Positions 1-7,349 of a DNA stretch of 16,763 nt are shown here, piece by piece. A model generated the notes under the pieces. That model was not told the DNA's origin and did no database searches. It worked only from the letters and a program-made list of their open reading frames with translations. The position numbers and the translations under genes were made by a program. Source of the DNA: Chitinophagales bacterium (GTDB taxonomy: Bacteria; Bacteroidota; Bacteroidia; Chitinophagales; Saprospiraceae); NCBI GenBank assembly GCA_013298445.1, contig JAAFHQ010000033.1, forward strand, positions 1 to 16,763, in the 5' to 3' direction. The first letter of the stretch is position 1; every line of letters starts with the position of its first letter.

Positions 1-30
1 ATCGTATATGCAGTCCAAATACTCTAACTA

Positions 31-876
31 ATGAAAAAGTACTATCTCCTTGGACTCATGCTGCTGAGCAGCGTAGCCTGGCTTAAAGCCCAGGACACGA
101 CCTCGATCATCGCCTCCGACCGACCGATGTTTGGTGAGGCGGTATCTATTGTACCACACAAAAGCCTGCAAGTTGAAACCGGTTTTTGGTACAGCGAAGA
201 AAACACCCGAGTTGCCTCTACACGGGGACTGGGCTTAAATTCCACTCTTTTGCGCTACGGAATTGGTGAAAAAGTGGAACTGCGTTTTGATTACAACCTC
301 TGGCAAAACCGGGTTCGACACAGTGAAGATCCAGTTAGCGCTGAGGTGGTTCAAACCGGCTTTTTACCCATTCGTTTTGGGATGAAGGCCAATTTGATTG
401 AAAACAAATCCTGGATTCCTGCGGTAACTTTTGTGGGCATGTTGGGTTTGCCCCAGATTGCTACAGATGTATTCCAACCTGCGTACCTGAGTCCAGATTT
501 ACAGTTGTCTTTTGCGAACCGAGTAAACAACTGGCTGACTATCAGCTACAACCTCGGCGCACGTTGGGACGGAGACAATCCCAATCCAAGCAACTACTAT
601 GCACTGGCCACGAAGTTTAACTTCTCGTCAAAAGTTGGCGCTTACCTGCAAGGCCATGGAACATTTCAAAGAACCAGCCTGCCTGCCGGGGGAAGTACTA
701 TTGCCCAACGTACCTTTGGGGAAGCGGGTTTGATGTTCAACCCCAAACCCAATATCCAGATTGATCTTTCAGGTGGGGTCAGAGTGTCTGAATACGACAC
801 TGAATGGATTTTTTACAATTCGGAACGCAATTATTACTTTGCGACAGTGGGCTTGTCGTGGAGATTTCCACGCTAG
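31..876 (+). CDS. Outer-membrane beta-barrel protein (transporter-like, copy 1)
   Basis: This is a 281-aa predicted outer-membrane protein. Residues 1-20 form a clear Sec signal peptide (two Lys, a hydrophobic core, cleavage near LKA-Q). The rest is rich in alternating polar and aromatic stretches typical of a beta-barrel, ending in a strand with YYFATVGLSWRF. The pattern 'ASDRP...GEAVSIVP...LQVETGF' near the mature N-terminus resembles the Bacteroidota 'transporter' proteins usually placed near the Phenol_MetA_deg family; that placement is from memory of family style. The ATG is the only sensible start because it opens the signal peptide. It is the first of two tandem paralogues, the second at 1048. 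No substrate can be deduced. A strong hairpin terminator follows at 909. Confidence 0.8.
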   Translation: MKKYYLLGLMLLSSVAWLKAQDTTSIIASDRPMFGEAVSIVPHKSLQVETGFWYSEENTRVASTRGLGLNSTLLRYGIGEKVELRFDYNLWQNRVRHSEDPVSAEVVQTGFLPIRFGMKANLIENKSWIPAVTFVGMLGLPQIATDVFQPAYLSPDLQLSFANRVNNWLTISYNLGARWDGDNPNPSNYYALATKFNFSSKVGAYLQGHGTFQRTSLPAGGSTIAQRTFGEAGLMFNPKPNIQIDLSGGVRVSEYDTEWIFYNSERNYYFATVGLSWRFPR

Positions 877-908
877 TGCATTAACTCATAAGTTTTGATA
901 CACTATTT

Positions 909-961
909 TACCCTGAAGGCATTCAATTTTGGGCTGGTGCCTTCAGGGTAAGTGTTTTTTT
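909..961 (+). terminator. Intrinsic terminator after first outer-membrane gene
   Basis: A perfect 13-bp inverted repeat (TACCCTGAAGGCA at 909-921, its complement at 938-950) has a 16-nt loop. It is followed by a T-rich run from 955 to 961. It lies 33 nt after the stop of the first outer-membrane gene, so the two paralogues are probably transcribed separately. Confidence 0.85.
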
Positions 962-1047
962 ATAAAAAGATGCTTAATTTAAGGCTGTAAACTACCTTGT
1001 GGTGTATTTAAGTTCTAAAACCTTATTAATATCCATTCTCTTAGCTT

Positions 1048-1881
1048 ATGAAGAAAATCTACTTGCTTGGATTGCTGTTGATCAGCTGCACCGCCTGGCT
1101 CAAGGCACAAGACAGTACCGAAACCATCGCCCCTGATCGCCCGGGTTTTGGAGACGCGGTTTCAATTGTAAGCCCCAAACAGTTACAAATTGAAACTGGA
1201 TTTTGGTTCGAATCTGATCGCGACAGAGCCGTCACAACACAAGGGTTGGGCTTAAACTCAACGCTTTTTCGTTATGGAATCTCCGAGCAGGTCGAACTTA
1301 GACTGGATTACAACCTCTGGCGAATCAGAGTCGAAACTCCACGAAATCTGGATAAATCAACTGGGTTTTTCCCGTGGCGATTCGGTATGAAAGCGGCCCT
1401 CTGTTCCAATAAGGGAGCTCTCCCTGCCGTTACCTTCATCGGAATGATGGGAATGCCGTGGAGTGCATCCGAGGATTTTAAGCCGGATGCAGTGAGTCCA
1501 GATTTACAACTATCATTTGCCAATGCCATCAATGAATGGCTGAGTATTTGTTACAATCTAGGCACCAGTTGGGATGGGGACAACCCTAACCCCGAAACCT
1601 ACTACGCGCTCTCCACTGAGTTCAGTTTTTCTCCTAAAATTGGGGCCTATTTACAAGGGCATGGGTCTTCTCAAAGGAGCTGGCTTTCTGGAATTGGTTT
1701 TTCCAGTACCCATCAAATCTTTACAGAAGCAGGACTGATGTATTACCCCAAAGCTAATATTCAGATTGACTTATCGGGCGGCATCAGGGTGTCAGAATAT
1801 GACGGAGATTGGACTTCCTATAATGCAAATCGAAGCTATTACTTTGCTACAGCGGGCTTGTCCTGGCGGTTTCCAAGGTAA
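1048..1881 (+). CDS. Outer-membrane beta-barrel protein (transporter-like, copy 2)
   Basis: This 277-aa protein is a paralogue of the product encoded at 31-876. The signal peptide (residues 1-20, LKA-Q cleavage), the GLGLNSTL segment, the 'LSPDLQLSFAN / VSPDLQLSFAN' strand, 'WDGDNPNP', 'GAYLQGHG' and the final 'SWRFPR' are shared, so well over half of the residues agree by eye. The copies differ mainly in predicted surface loops: after the shared DYNLW the second copy is about four residues shorter and has different residues. This fits tandem duplication followed by loop divergence. It probably sits in the outer membrane; substrate unknown. The gene after it begins beyond a palindromic repeat at 1905. 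Confidence 0.8.
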   Translation: MKKIYLLGLLLISCTAWLKAQDSTETIAPDRPGFGDAVSIVSPKQLQIETGFWFESDRDRAVTTQGLGLNSTLFRYGISEQVELRLDYNLWRIRVETPRNLDKSTGFFPWRFGMKAALCSNKGALPAVTFIGMMGMPWSASEDFKPDAVSPDLQLSFANAINEWLSICYNLGTSWDGDNPNPETYYALSTEFSFSPKIGAYLQGHGSSQRSWLSGIGFSSTHQIFTEAGLMYYPKANIQIDLSGGIRVSEYDGDWTSYNANRSYYFATAGLSWRFPR

Positions 1882-1904
1882 TTCCGTCCTTCCTGACTAA
1901 ATTT

Positions 1905-2067
1905 GTAACTATTTAGCAGCCGCCTGCGGCGGAATTTTTTACCACAAAGGAACAAAGGCACAAAGACATTAAGCTCTAAAATGTTGTGTCTTTGTGCCTT
2001 TGTGCCTTTGTGGTAAAAAAAATTGAATGTAAAATCCACCGCAGGTGGATGGGTGCTAAATAGTTAC
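1905..2067. repeat. Nested palindromic repeat (long hairpin, MITE/REP-like)
   Basis: This is a 163-nt nested inverted repeat. The outer arms share 14 perfect bases (GTAACTATTTAGCA at 1905-1918 against its complement ending at 2067). Each outer arm also holds its own mini-hairpin (GCCGC-CT-GCGGC at 1919-1930; CCACC-GCA-GGTGG at 2036-2048). The inner arms are 34 nt (1935-1968 and 1987-2020) with one mismatch and enclose an 18-nt loop; they carry the ACAAAGGCACAAAGACA-type sequence. The inner stem ends in A/T runs, so it could terminate transcription from either side. It is non-coding: translation of the minus strand gives a low-complexity peptide. Confidence 0.85.
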
Positions 2068-2076
2068 CTAAATTGT

Positions 2077-2084
2077 TACATTTG
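2077..2084 (+). promoter_or_regulatory. Bacteroidota-type -7 element for the CNNM/CBS gene
   Basis: TACATTTG is a full match to the Bacteroidota -7 consensus TAnnTTTG and lies 26 nt before the GTG start at 2111. I see no convincing TTTG -33 box at the usual 19-21 nt spacing, so this rests on the -7 element and its position. Confidence 0.5.
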
Positions 2085-2110
2085 TACATCTCTTCATTTA
2101 ATATTTTGTA

Positions 2111-3394
2111 GTGGAACTACTCGTCATCATCATTTTTAACTTCATCAACGGCATATTTGCACTTTCTGAAATTGCGCTGGTATCGGTCAAAAAACAGCGC
2201 ATGATTCAATTGGCGGAAAAAGGGAGTGCTCGTGCTCGGAAAGTGTTACAATTGCTCAAAAAACCAGAAGAATTCCTTTCGGCGGTACAAATTGGCATCA
2301 CGCTGATTGGTATCGTTTCTGGGGTTTATGGCGGAGCTACCTTGACTGATAACTTTCGCCCAGTGGTGGAGCAGGTAGAGGTCTTACGTCCCTATGCCGG
2401 CCAAATTGCCTACGTTCTGGTGGTGGCCTTGATTACTTATTTGTCCATCGTTATTGGTGAGTTGATCCCAAAAACGCTGGCGATGAAATATGCGGAGCCG
2501 GTGGCCTTGAGCATCGCTGGATTCATTACGGTTTTTTCCAAAATTGCGCGCCCTTTTGTCTGGTTACTGACCACGACCACCAGATTGGTATTTATGGTTT
2601 TTGGCGTTAAACCAGCCGAGGAGGAAAAAATCACCGAAGAAGAATTGCGCTACCTGATCAAAACCGCGGGCCGTCAAGGGCTTTATGAAAAAGAAGAAAG
2701 TGACATCCACAACAATGCCATTTCTTTCGCCGATTTGCGCGCCAAGTCTCTGATGACCCACCGGCTGGAGGTGGAATGGGTTGATGTCAGCGACCCTTTC
2801 GAAAAAATTGAGGCTACTTTATTACAAAGCAATCACTTCCAGTTCCCGGTTTGTGACGACAAGCACGACAACATCCTGGGCTACCTACACGTCAAAGACT
2901 TTTTTTCCAAAAAAAATGAACCTGGTTTTCAAGTACGCAGCATCATTCGGGAGCCCATTTTTATTCCGGAAAGCCAATTTGCAATTGACATTTTGCAGCA
3001 GTTCAAAAAGCAACGCTGCTATTTCGGCATCATCATCGATGAGTTTGGGGCTTTTGAAGGGATCATCACTTTGCACGATCTTGCCGAGGCCCTGGTTGGA
3101 GATTTGCCGGATCAAGGAGAAGAGGAGCAAGGCATCATTGCACGGGAAGATGGCTCCTTATTGGTCAGCGGCACCGTACCCATCAATGCGCTCAATCATT
3201 TTATGAAAACGGATTTTATTCCCGAAAAAAGTGTGTTTTTTACTTCGGTGGCTGGTTTTGTCATTCACCAAACTGAGCACATTCCCAATGTCGGCGAGCA
3301 CTTTGAATTCAACGGTCGACGGGTTGAAATTGTGGATAAGGATGGGGTGCGGATTGATCAGGTGATTATTCATCCGGAGGTGACAGTAGGTTGA
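2111..3394 (+). CDS. CNNM/CorC-type hemolysin-family membrane protein with CBS pair
   Basis: This 427-aa protein has the three-part architecture of the CNNM/CorC (hemolysin C/TlyC-like) family. An N-terminal DUF21/CNNM transmembrane domain covers about residues 1-165, with FNFINGIFALSEIALVS in the first helix and the family's GELIPK at 116-121. A pair of CBS domains covers about 213-335 ('LMTHR...VEWVD', 'FPVCDD..NILGYLHVKDFF', then 'GIIIDEFGAFEGIITLHDLAEALVGDL'). A C-terminal CorC_HlyC transporter-associated domain covers about 340-420. Family members are linked to Mg/Co or Na-coupled divalent-cation export; actual haemolysis is not implied. The GTG start is preferred because it precedes the conserved first membrane helix with no ATG nearby. 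The gene seems monocistronic, between two hairpins. Confidence 0.93.
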   Translation: MELLVIIIFNFINGIFALSEIALVSVKKQRMIQLAEKGSARARKVLQLLKKPEEFLSAVQIGITLIGIVSGVYGGATLTDNFRPVVEQVEVLRPYAGQIAYVLVVALITYLSIVIGELIPKTLAMKYAEPVALSIAGFITVFSKIARPFVWLLTTTTRLVFMVFGVKPAEEEKITEEELRYLIKTAGRQGLYEKEESDIHNNAISFADLRAKSLMTHRLEVEWVDVSDPFEKIEATLLQSNHFQFPVCDDKHDNILGYLHVKDFFSKKNEPGFQVRSIIREPIFIPESQFAIDILQQFKKQRCYFGIIIDEFGAFEGIITLHDLAEALVGDLPDQGEEEQGIIAREDGSLLVSGTVPINALNHFMKTDFIPEKSVFFTSVAGFVIHQTEHIPNVGEHFEFNGRRVEIVDKDGVRIDQVIIHPEVTVG

Positions 3395-3506
3395 ATACAA
3401 CTCCATAAAATGGATTAGGCTCGAACGCCAAAAAAACGACTTCGATATTGGAAACAAGTTTTTGGGGCTAGGATCAAAGCTTGAAAATTGTTTTTCAAAA
3501 TAAGAA

Positions 3507-3575
<69 letters not shown>

Positions 3576-3627
3576 AAAATCAACCAGCAAAAATGGTAAA
3601 GAAAGCAATATGGAATGAACGGAAACA

Positions 3628-3677
3628 AAATAAGTAAACGAGTTGGGTATATTGAAACCCAACTCGTTTACTTATTT
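3628..3677. terminator. Bidirectional terminator between convergent genes
   Basis: A perfect 20-bp inverted repeat (3628-3647 and 3658-3677) has a 10-nt loop. The arm ends are AAATAAG/CTTATTT, which gives a T-rich exit in both directions. It contains the stop codon of the minus-strand gene at 3668 and faces the CNNM/CBS gene ending at 3394, so it probably serves both. Confidence 0.85.
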
Positions 3678-4717
3678 CTCAATTTGATTTCACGAGCAAG
3701 GTCTTTCAAGTCTGCAGGTTCAATATTATAGGAAATTGGATAGTAAAAGGAATACACTATTTTACCCGTTTGAGAATTGATCACTGTAAGGTATTTGTCT
3801 GTAGAACTTTTGAGGTAGAGTAAGTAGTAAAAGGGTTCAGCTTCCTGCAAAATCATTTCATTCAGCTTTTCGCTGGATACCAGCTTATATTGGTGCGGGT
3901 ATTCTTTAAAAATTTCAGATTCTTCATGCTTTTTGTCCTCTTTACCGGACATTTTGCTGAATTTTATAAGGATGTAATCAGGCACATAGAGCGTTTGTTC
4001 CTTGAGTTTGCTAATTTCCTCCTGGTCGTAAATAGCCGTGTACAAAGATCTTTTTTCACCTTTTTCCAGGTCAAGCATCAATTGTTGGATGTAGTTTTTA
4101 AGGATTCCGGGGCTCCAATTGTAAATGTGTTGATCTCCATCATAAGATAGATTCCTCAAAGAGTCGGGATTTGCCAACAAAAAAAAGTCAGTATACAGCT
4201 CTGTTCTCGTGATGAAAGAACGGTCGCGATAATCACGTTTTTTTTCCTCTTTATTAAAAAATTTATCGCTGTAGGTGGAAATGGACAAGAAGAAGTGAGT
4301 AAAATCATATGTTAAACTAGGTCTACGATAGCCCCCGGGATCAACCCTATAATTCGTAACTGTTTTACTCAACCAATCAATGCCGAAGAAGAAAGCTCCT
4401 GGTTCAATTTTAGTGCTTACATCTTCATATGAGATAATTTCAAAGCTGGAAAAGGTCCAATATTTTTTGAATATTTCGATAAACGGTTGTGCTTCTGACG
4501 AAGAGGGATCTTGCATCAAGATATAAGTCTTACCCGTTTTGATTTTCGGGATTAGTGTCGGATCTAGAATACCGTACTGGGCTTTTGCCGAGGAAAATAC
4601 GGCCACAAGAATCAATGTCAGTAGTGGAGTACACCGCAAATGCCGCCTGAAATCCAAGAATGGCCTCCATATCGATGTTAAGCACTTAGGAGACGGATTA
4701 TTTTTTGTGGAACACAT
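3668..4717 (-). CDS. Exported protein of unknown function
   Basis: This 349-aa protein is not recognised. After a rather long basic N-region (about 29 residues with several Arg/Lys) there is a hydrophobic segment, LLTLILVAVFSSAKA, with a signal-peptidase-like AKA-Q site near residue 46. The product is therefore probably exported to the periplasm or beyond. The mature part is soluble-looking, rich in Tyr, Lys and Glu, with recurring 'FLLANPDSLRNLSYDGDQ', 'YVPDYILIKF' and 'YLLYLKSSTDKYLTVINSQTGKIVYSFYYP' stretches suggesting beta-rich structure. The last of these, with a '..TVINSQTGKIVYS..' pattern, resembles a beta-hairpin or propeller-like strand pair, but no family can be assigned. The N-terminus is uncertain because the n-region is unusually long. 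It is AT-rich compared with the 5.5-11.4 kb genes. It lies 64 nt downstream of the DUF4190-like gene on the same strand. Confidence 0.7.
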   Translation of the reverse strand: MCSTKNNPSPKCLTSIWRPFLDFRRHLRCTPLLTLILVAVFSSAKAQYGILDPTLIPKIKTGKTYILMQDPSSSEAQPFIEIFKKYWTFSSFEIISYEDVSTKIEPGAFFFGIDWLSKTVTNYRVDPGGYRRPSLTYDFTHFFLSISTYSDKFFNKEEKKRDYRDRSFITRTELYTDFFLLANPDSLRNLSYDGDQHIYNWSPGILKNYIQQLMLDLEKGEKRSLYTAIYDQEEISKLKEQTLYVPDYILIKFSKMSGKEDKKHEESEIFKEYPHQYKLVSSEKLNEMILQEAEPFYYLLYLKSSTDKYLTVINSQTGKIVYSFYYPISYNIEPADLKDLAREIKLRNK

Positions 4718-4761
4718 GATAATTGATTGTTAATTGTGGACTTAAAGTTGTCTATTTTATT

Positions 4762-4781
4762 GGCTTTAAATAATCAAAGCC
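4762..4781 (-). terminator. Short hairpin after the DUF4190-like gene
   Basis: A 6-bp stem (GGCTTT/AAAGCC) with an 8-nt loop lies immediately after the TAG stop of the gene at 4782-5240, reading on the minus strand. The exit is only loosely T/A-rich, so it may be a weak terminator or simply chance. Confidence 0.3.
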
Positions 4782-5240
4782 CTACATAATTGTTGTAAAA
4801 ACCACAAGCGTAAGAAGACCAATCATTAGTGCTAAAATTCCAATTAGAATACCAAGCCATGCAAACAGCCGTGATTGTCCCCGGCGTATGGCTCGGAAGC
4901 CAAGTATCACCCCAACCAAACCTAGTATGCCCAGTGGTGGAAAAACAAAACACAGGCCAAATGAACCGATGCTAATTAAAAGAGATGCTAGGGCCTTTCC
5001 ATTGCGACGACCAGGTGAGGACTGTTCAGATGCTCGGGTAATTTTTTTTTGACTTGGCCGCTGTACAAAGTTTAATTGGGGAGAGACAGCTTTTGTATTA
5101 ATGTTTTTGGTGTGATTATCTTGTGCAGATGGCTTTGATTTTTCAATTATTGGGTAGGAAAGCGCTATACTAGCTCTTGTATCAACGCAAACCACGCACA
5201 GGATAAGAATCATGAATAAAACCGGTAGAAATTTTTTCAT
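4782..5240 (-). CDS. DUF4190-like small membrane protein
   Basis: This is a 152-aa protein. Residues 1-24 form a signal peptide or first membrane segment (MKKFLPVLFMILILCVVC). A polar, Lys/Ser/Gln-rich linker spans about 25-79. A two-helix membrane domain spans about 81-149, with the pattern 'GKALASLLISIGSFGL...PPLGILGLVGVILGFRAIRRGQSR...AWLGILIGILALMIGLL'. Two hydrophobic Gly/Ile/Leu helices separated by a basic 'AIRRGQ' turn are typical of DUF4190 (residues after the GK start); molecular function of that family is not established. The protein therefore probably sits in the inner membrane with a tethered or periplasmic linker. The ATG start is good, since it opens the signal. It may be co-transcribed with the exported protein encoded at 3668-4717, although a small hairpin lies between. 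Confidence 0.75.
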   Translation of the reverse strand: MKKFLPVLFMILILCVVCVDTRASIALSYPIIEKSKPSAQDNHTKNINTKAVSPQLNFVQRPSQKKITRASEQSSPGRRNGKALASLLISIGSFGLCFVFPPLGILGLVGVILGFRAIRRGQSRLFAWLGILIGILALMIGLLTLVVFTTIM

Positions 5241-5312
5241 GGTGTTGATTTATCAGATCCAAGGAATTGAAGATTATCACACAATAAACGCAATTCTGAG
5301 GATAAATTATAC

Positions 5313-5420
5313 ATGAATGGTGAGCTTGAATTGGATTTAATTATCCTGGACTTCAGCTTCGAAAGTACAGCATTTATACCTAAAGAAGATATAGTAATTG
5401 GCATTTCATGCACCAGCTAA
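5313..5420 (+). CDS. Possible 35-aa small ORF in the 5241-5455 gap
   Basis: This ATG-initiated frame of 35 codons has a GAGGA-like sequence about 10 nt upstream and ends with TAA at 5418. The peptide starts MNGELELDLIILDF and ends GISCTS; it is acidic and hydrophobic, and its codons look coding-like, but a frame this short can arise by chance. It lies in the 215-nt gap between the minus-strand DUF4190-like gene (start 5240) and the end of the hydrolase gene (5456), which otherwise holds nothing I can recognise. No family is assigned. Confidence 0.2.
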   Translation: MNGELELDLIILDFSFESTAFIPKEDIVIGISCTS

Positions 5421-5455
5421 AACATCTCTTATACTGAGTTTGCTGCTGCTTGAAA

Positions 5456-6280
5456 CTAAAGCCCAACAAGCTCCGGACTATGCGTAAAAACAATCTTACA
5501 ATCGGGATGCGCCTCCGCGAAATCCCACAACTCCCCAAAAGTTTTTTTATACGCCCCCCAATCGTCAAAAAACAAACGTACAATCGACTTGGGCAAAATC
5601 CCCGCCCGCCAAGGTTCCAATTGCCAGGCAGCATCAGCTGCTAAAAAAACCGGGCCATCCGAGGTTTGCAACAAAGCGCCCAATTGCCCACGTCCATGCC
5701 CGGGTAAGGCGTACAGCAGCATACTTCCATCGTCAAAAAGATCGTAAGCGCTATCCTTAAGGTTCAATTGACCCAGTTCTGCATCATCAATGCATTGAAT
5801 GCGCTGACCCAGATCGCCAGGGATTAAATCTGGCAAAATTCCTTTGCTTACGGCAGCCCAACCCTTAACCGTACTGGCTTGTGCCCAGGCCGAAGCGCTA
5901 CAAAACACTCTGGCATTGGGAAAATCATGCAAACCCGCAATGTGATCGCCGTGAAAATGAGAAATGATGATGCTTTTGATTTGATCGGGTGCATAACCCA
6001 AGGTTTTTAGTCGCTCTACTGCGGGTTCATGCGTTTCCAAAAACATAGGGGTCATCAGGGCATACAGGCGGTAAGGCCAATGAGCCGTGGCGCTGCGAAA
6101 ACGGGGTGCATACCCGGTATCAAACAACATCAGGCCCTGCTCTGGGTGCTCAATCAAAGCCCAGGTCGCATAAACCTTGCAGTGCTTTTGGCCATTTACC
6201 GGATCAATCACTTTGCCATGAGCGACACAATAACCAGAATGAAAAATCTGGAGCTTTACTGTTGTTGAGCCTGGTACCAT
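5456..6280 (-). CDS. Metallo-beta-lactamase-fold hydrolase (AHL-lactonase-like)
   Basis: This 274-aa protein has all the zinc-site signatures of the metallo-beta-lactamase fold: HFHGDH at residues 108-113 (H108, H110, D112, H113), H195 in LPGHGRG, D216 in AADA and H267 in FTHSPE. The layout and length resemble the N-acyl-homoserine-lactonase subgroup, but substrate cannot be read from sequence and many such hydrolases act on other esters or thioesters. It is probably cytoplasmic, with no signal peptide. The ATG overlaps the 3' end of the preceding dehydrogenase gene by 25 nt, which suggests translational coupling; the alternative in-frame starts are poor. It is the last gene of the minus-strand cluster panD - dehydrogenase - hydrolase, and its likely substrate is connected to the dehydrogenase next to it. 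Confidence 0.85.
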   Translation of the reverse strand: MVPGSTTVKLQIFHSGYCVAHGKVIDPVNGQKHCKVYATWALIEHPEQGLMLFDTGYAPRFRSATAHWPYRLYALMTPMFLETHEPAVERLKTLGYAPDQIKSIIISHFHGDHIAGLHDFPNARVFCSASAWAQASTVKGWAAVSKGILPDLIPGDLGQRIQCIDDAELGQLNLKDSAYDLFDDGSMLLYALPGHGRGQLGALLQTSDGPVFLAADAAWQLEPWRAGILPKSIVRLFFDDWGAYKKTFGELWDFAEAHPDCKIVFTHSPELVGL

Positions 6281-7263
6281 GTCACGAATTCTTTGACTCC
6301 ATCCGCTGTATTTTGAATGGGCGAATAATTTAATTTTTCCCGCGCCTTACTGATGTCCATCGTCATGGAAGTACTCAGAATACCTACGCTGTAACGGGTT
6401 AAGGCGGGTTCTTTCCCACCCATAAAATACCGATGGATAAACTCATTGAGGCCAGCTGCGGTTAAGGCGATACTGGCGGGTACTTTTTTGGTAACCGGTG
6501 GCAAGTCCAATGCTTTCAGGAAAAGGCCGATGCTATCCCAGAGTGGTTTGGGTTCTCCATTGGTGATGTTGTACACTTCCCCGAAAGCGCTGTGCTCGGC
6601 ATTCAGACAACATTCGACCGCCCGAATGACGTTGGCCACACAGGTCAGGTCAACTATATTTTTGCCATCCCCTACAATCTTGAGTCGCCCCTCGTGGTAG
6701 GCCCGCAAAACCCGTGGAAAGATCACCGCATCTTCCGCGCCAATGATTGCCCGGGGGCGCAGGGCGATGGTTTCAAAATCAGGGCGATTCAATCGTAAAA
6801 CTTCCTGCTCAGCCTGGTACTTGGTCGTTGCGTAGTGGTTGACCATCGGATTGGGCAGTGGGTCAGATTCTTTGATGTTGAAGCGATCTTTGTAGGTAAA
6901 ATACACACTTGGCGTGGAAATGAGGATAAAACGTCGGGTACCTTGAGTCTGAGCAACCTGCAATAAATTCAAAGTGGATTTTACATTGGCGTCGTAAAAC
7001 TCCTGATAGGTTCCCCAGGGCGAGGACAAACCTGCGCAGTGGATGACCACGTCGGCCCCCAGCGCCAGTTGCTCACAATCGGCTAAATTGGTTAAATCAG
7101 CCGATTCATAATGGCAACCCAGGGCTTCAAATTCAGCCTTGCGTTCGTTCCGGCGCCCGGTGCCCAGCATTTCGGCTTGCGGGTAGGTTTGACGAAGGCT
7201 TTTCAGTAAGCGGCCACCTACAAAGCCGGAGGCTCCGGTGATGAGGATTTTTTTGGGAAACAT
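6256..7263 (-). CDS. NAD(P)-dependent dehydrogenase, OleD/3-beta-HSD-like extended SDR
   Basis: This 335-aa extended short-chain dehydrogenase starts with a Rossmann fold, ILITGASGFVGG (GxxGxxG at residues 10-16). D71-VVIHCAG is the next nucleotide-binding strand. The catalytic set looks intact: Ser116 in LISTPSV and the YxxxK pair Y144/K148 (HYATTK). 'STPSV', 'ALRPRAIIGAEDAV' and 'KIVGDGKNIVDLTCVANV' resemble the 3-beta-hydroxysteroid dehydrogenase subgroup that includes OleD, the 2-alkyl-3-oxoalkanoate reductase of long-chain olefin synthesis; this is a family-level inference. The start is moved inward to the ATG at 7263 because 22 residues further upstream lie in a palindromic repeat and do not look coding. 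It overlaps the hydrolase gene by 25 nt. Alternative: a nucleotide-sugar epimerase, less likely given the motifs. Confidence 0.85.
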   Translation of the reverse strand: MFPKKILITGASGFVGGRLLKSLRQTYPQAEMLGTGRRNERKAEFEALGCHYESADLTNLADCEQLALGADVVIHCAGLSSPWGTYQEFYDANVKSTLNLLQVAQTQGTRRFILISTPSVYFTYKDRFNIKESDPLPNPMVNHYATTKYQAEQEVLRLNRPDFETIALRPRAIIGAEDAVIFPRVLRAYHEGRLKIVGDGKNIVDLTCVANVIRAVECCLNAEHSAFGEVYNITNGEPKPLWDSIGLFLKALDLPPVTKKVPASIALTAAGLNEFIHRYFMGGKEPALTRYSVGILSTSMTMDISKAREKLNYSPIQNTADGVKEFVTWYQAQQQ

Positions 7264-7275
7264 GTCTTTAGAGTT

Positions 7276-7349
7276 ACGAATTTTTCGAATGACGAGTGAC
7301 GAATTAAAGGGCAGCCGATCACACGTCATTCGTCATTCGAAAAATTCGT
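7276..7349. repeat. 26-bp hairpin between panD and the dehydrogenase gene
   Basis: An inverted repeat of 26 nt per arm (7276-7301, 7324-7349) has one mismatch and a 22-nt loop. The arm core is ACGAATTTTTCGAATGACGA, and each arm also ends in a GACGAATGACG-like direct repeat. It abuts the TGA of panD (7349-7351). There is no T-tract, so it may be a palindromic interspersed repeat or an mRNA-stability/attenuation hairpin within the operon rather than a classic terminator. Confidence 0.85.

Noticed and set aside
1839..2039. Minus-strand frame encoding an HKGTKAQRH-type peptide
   Set aside because: It lies over the nested palindrome and the end of the outer-membrane gene; such peptides are typical spurious translations of this kind of repeat.
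2781..3206. Plus-strand 141-aa frame inside the CNNM/CBS gene
   Set aside because: It is an out-of-frame shadow of a well-conserved CBS region; Ser/Thr-rich with no domain.
7264..7329. N-terminal extension of the dehydrogenase by 22 codons
   Set aside because: The extension lies in the 7276-7349 hairpin and precedes the conserved Rossmann start; the ATG at 7263 fits the family.
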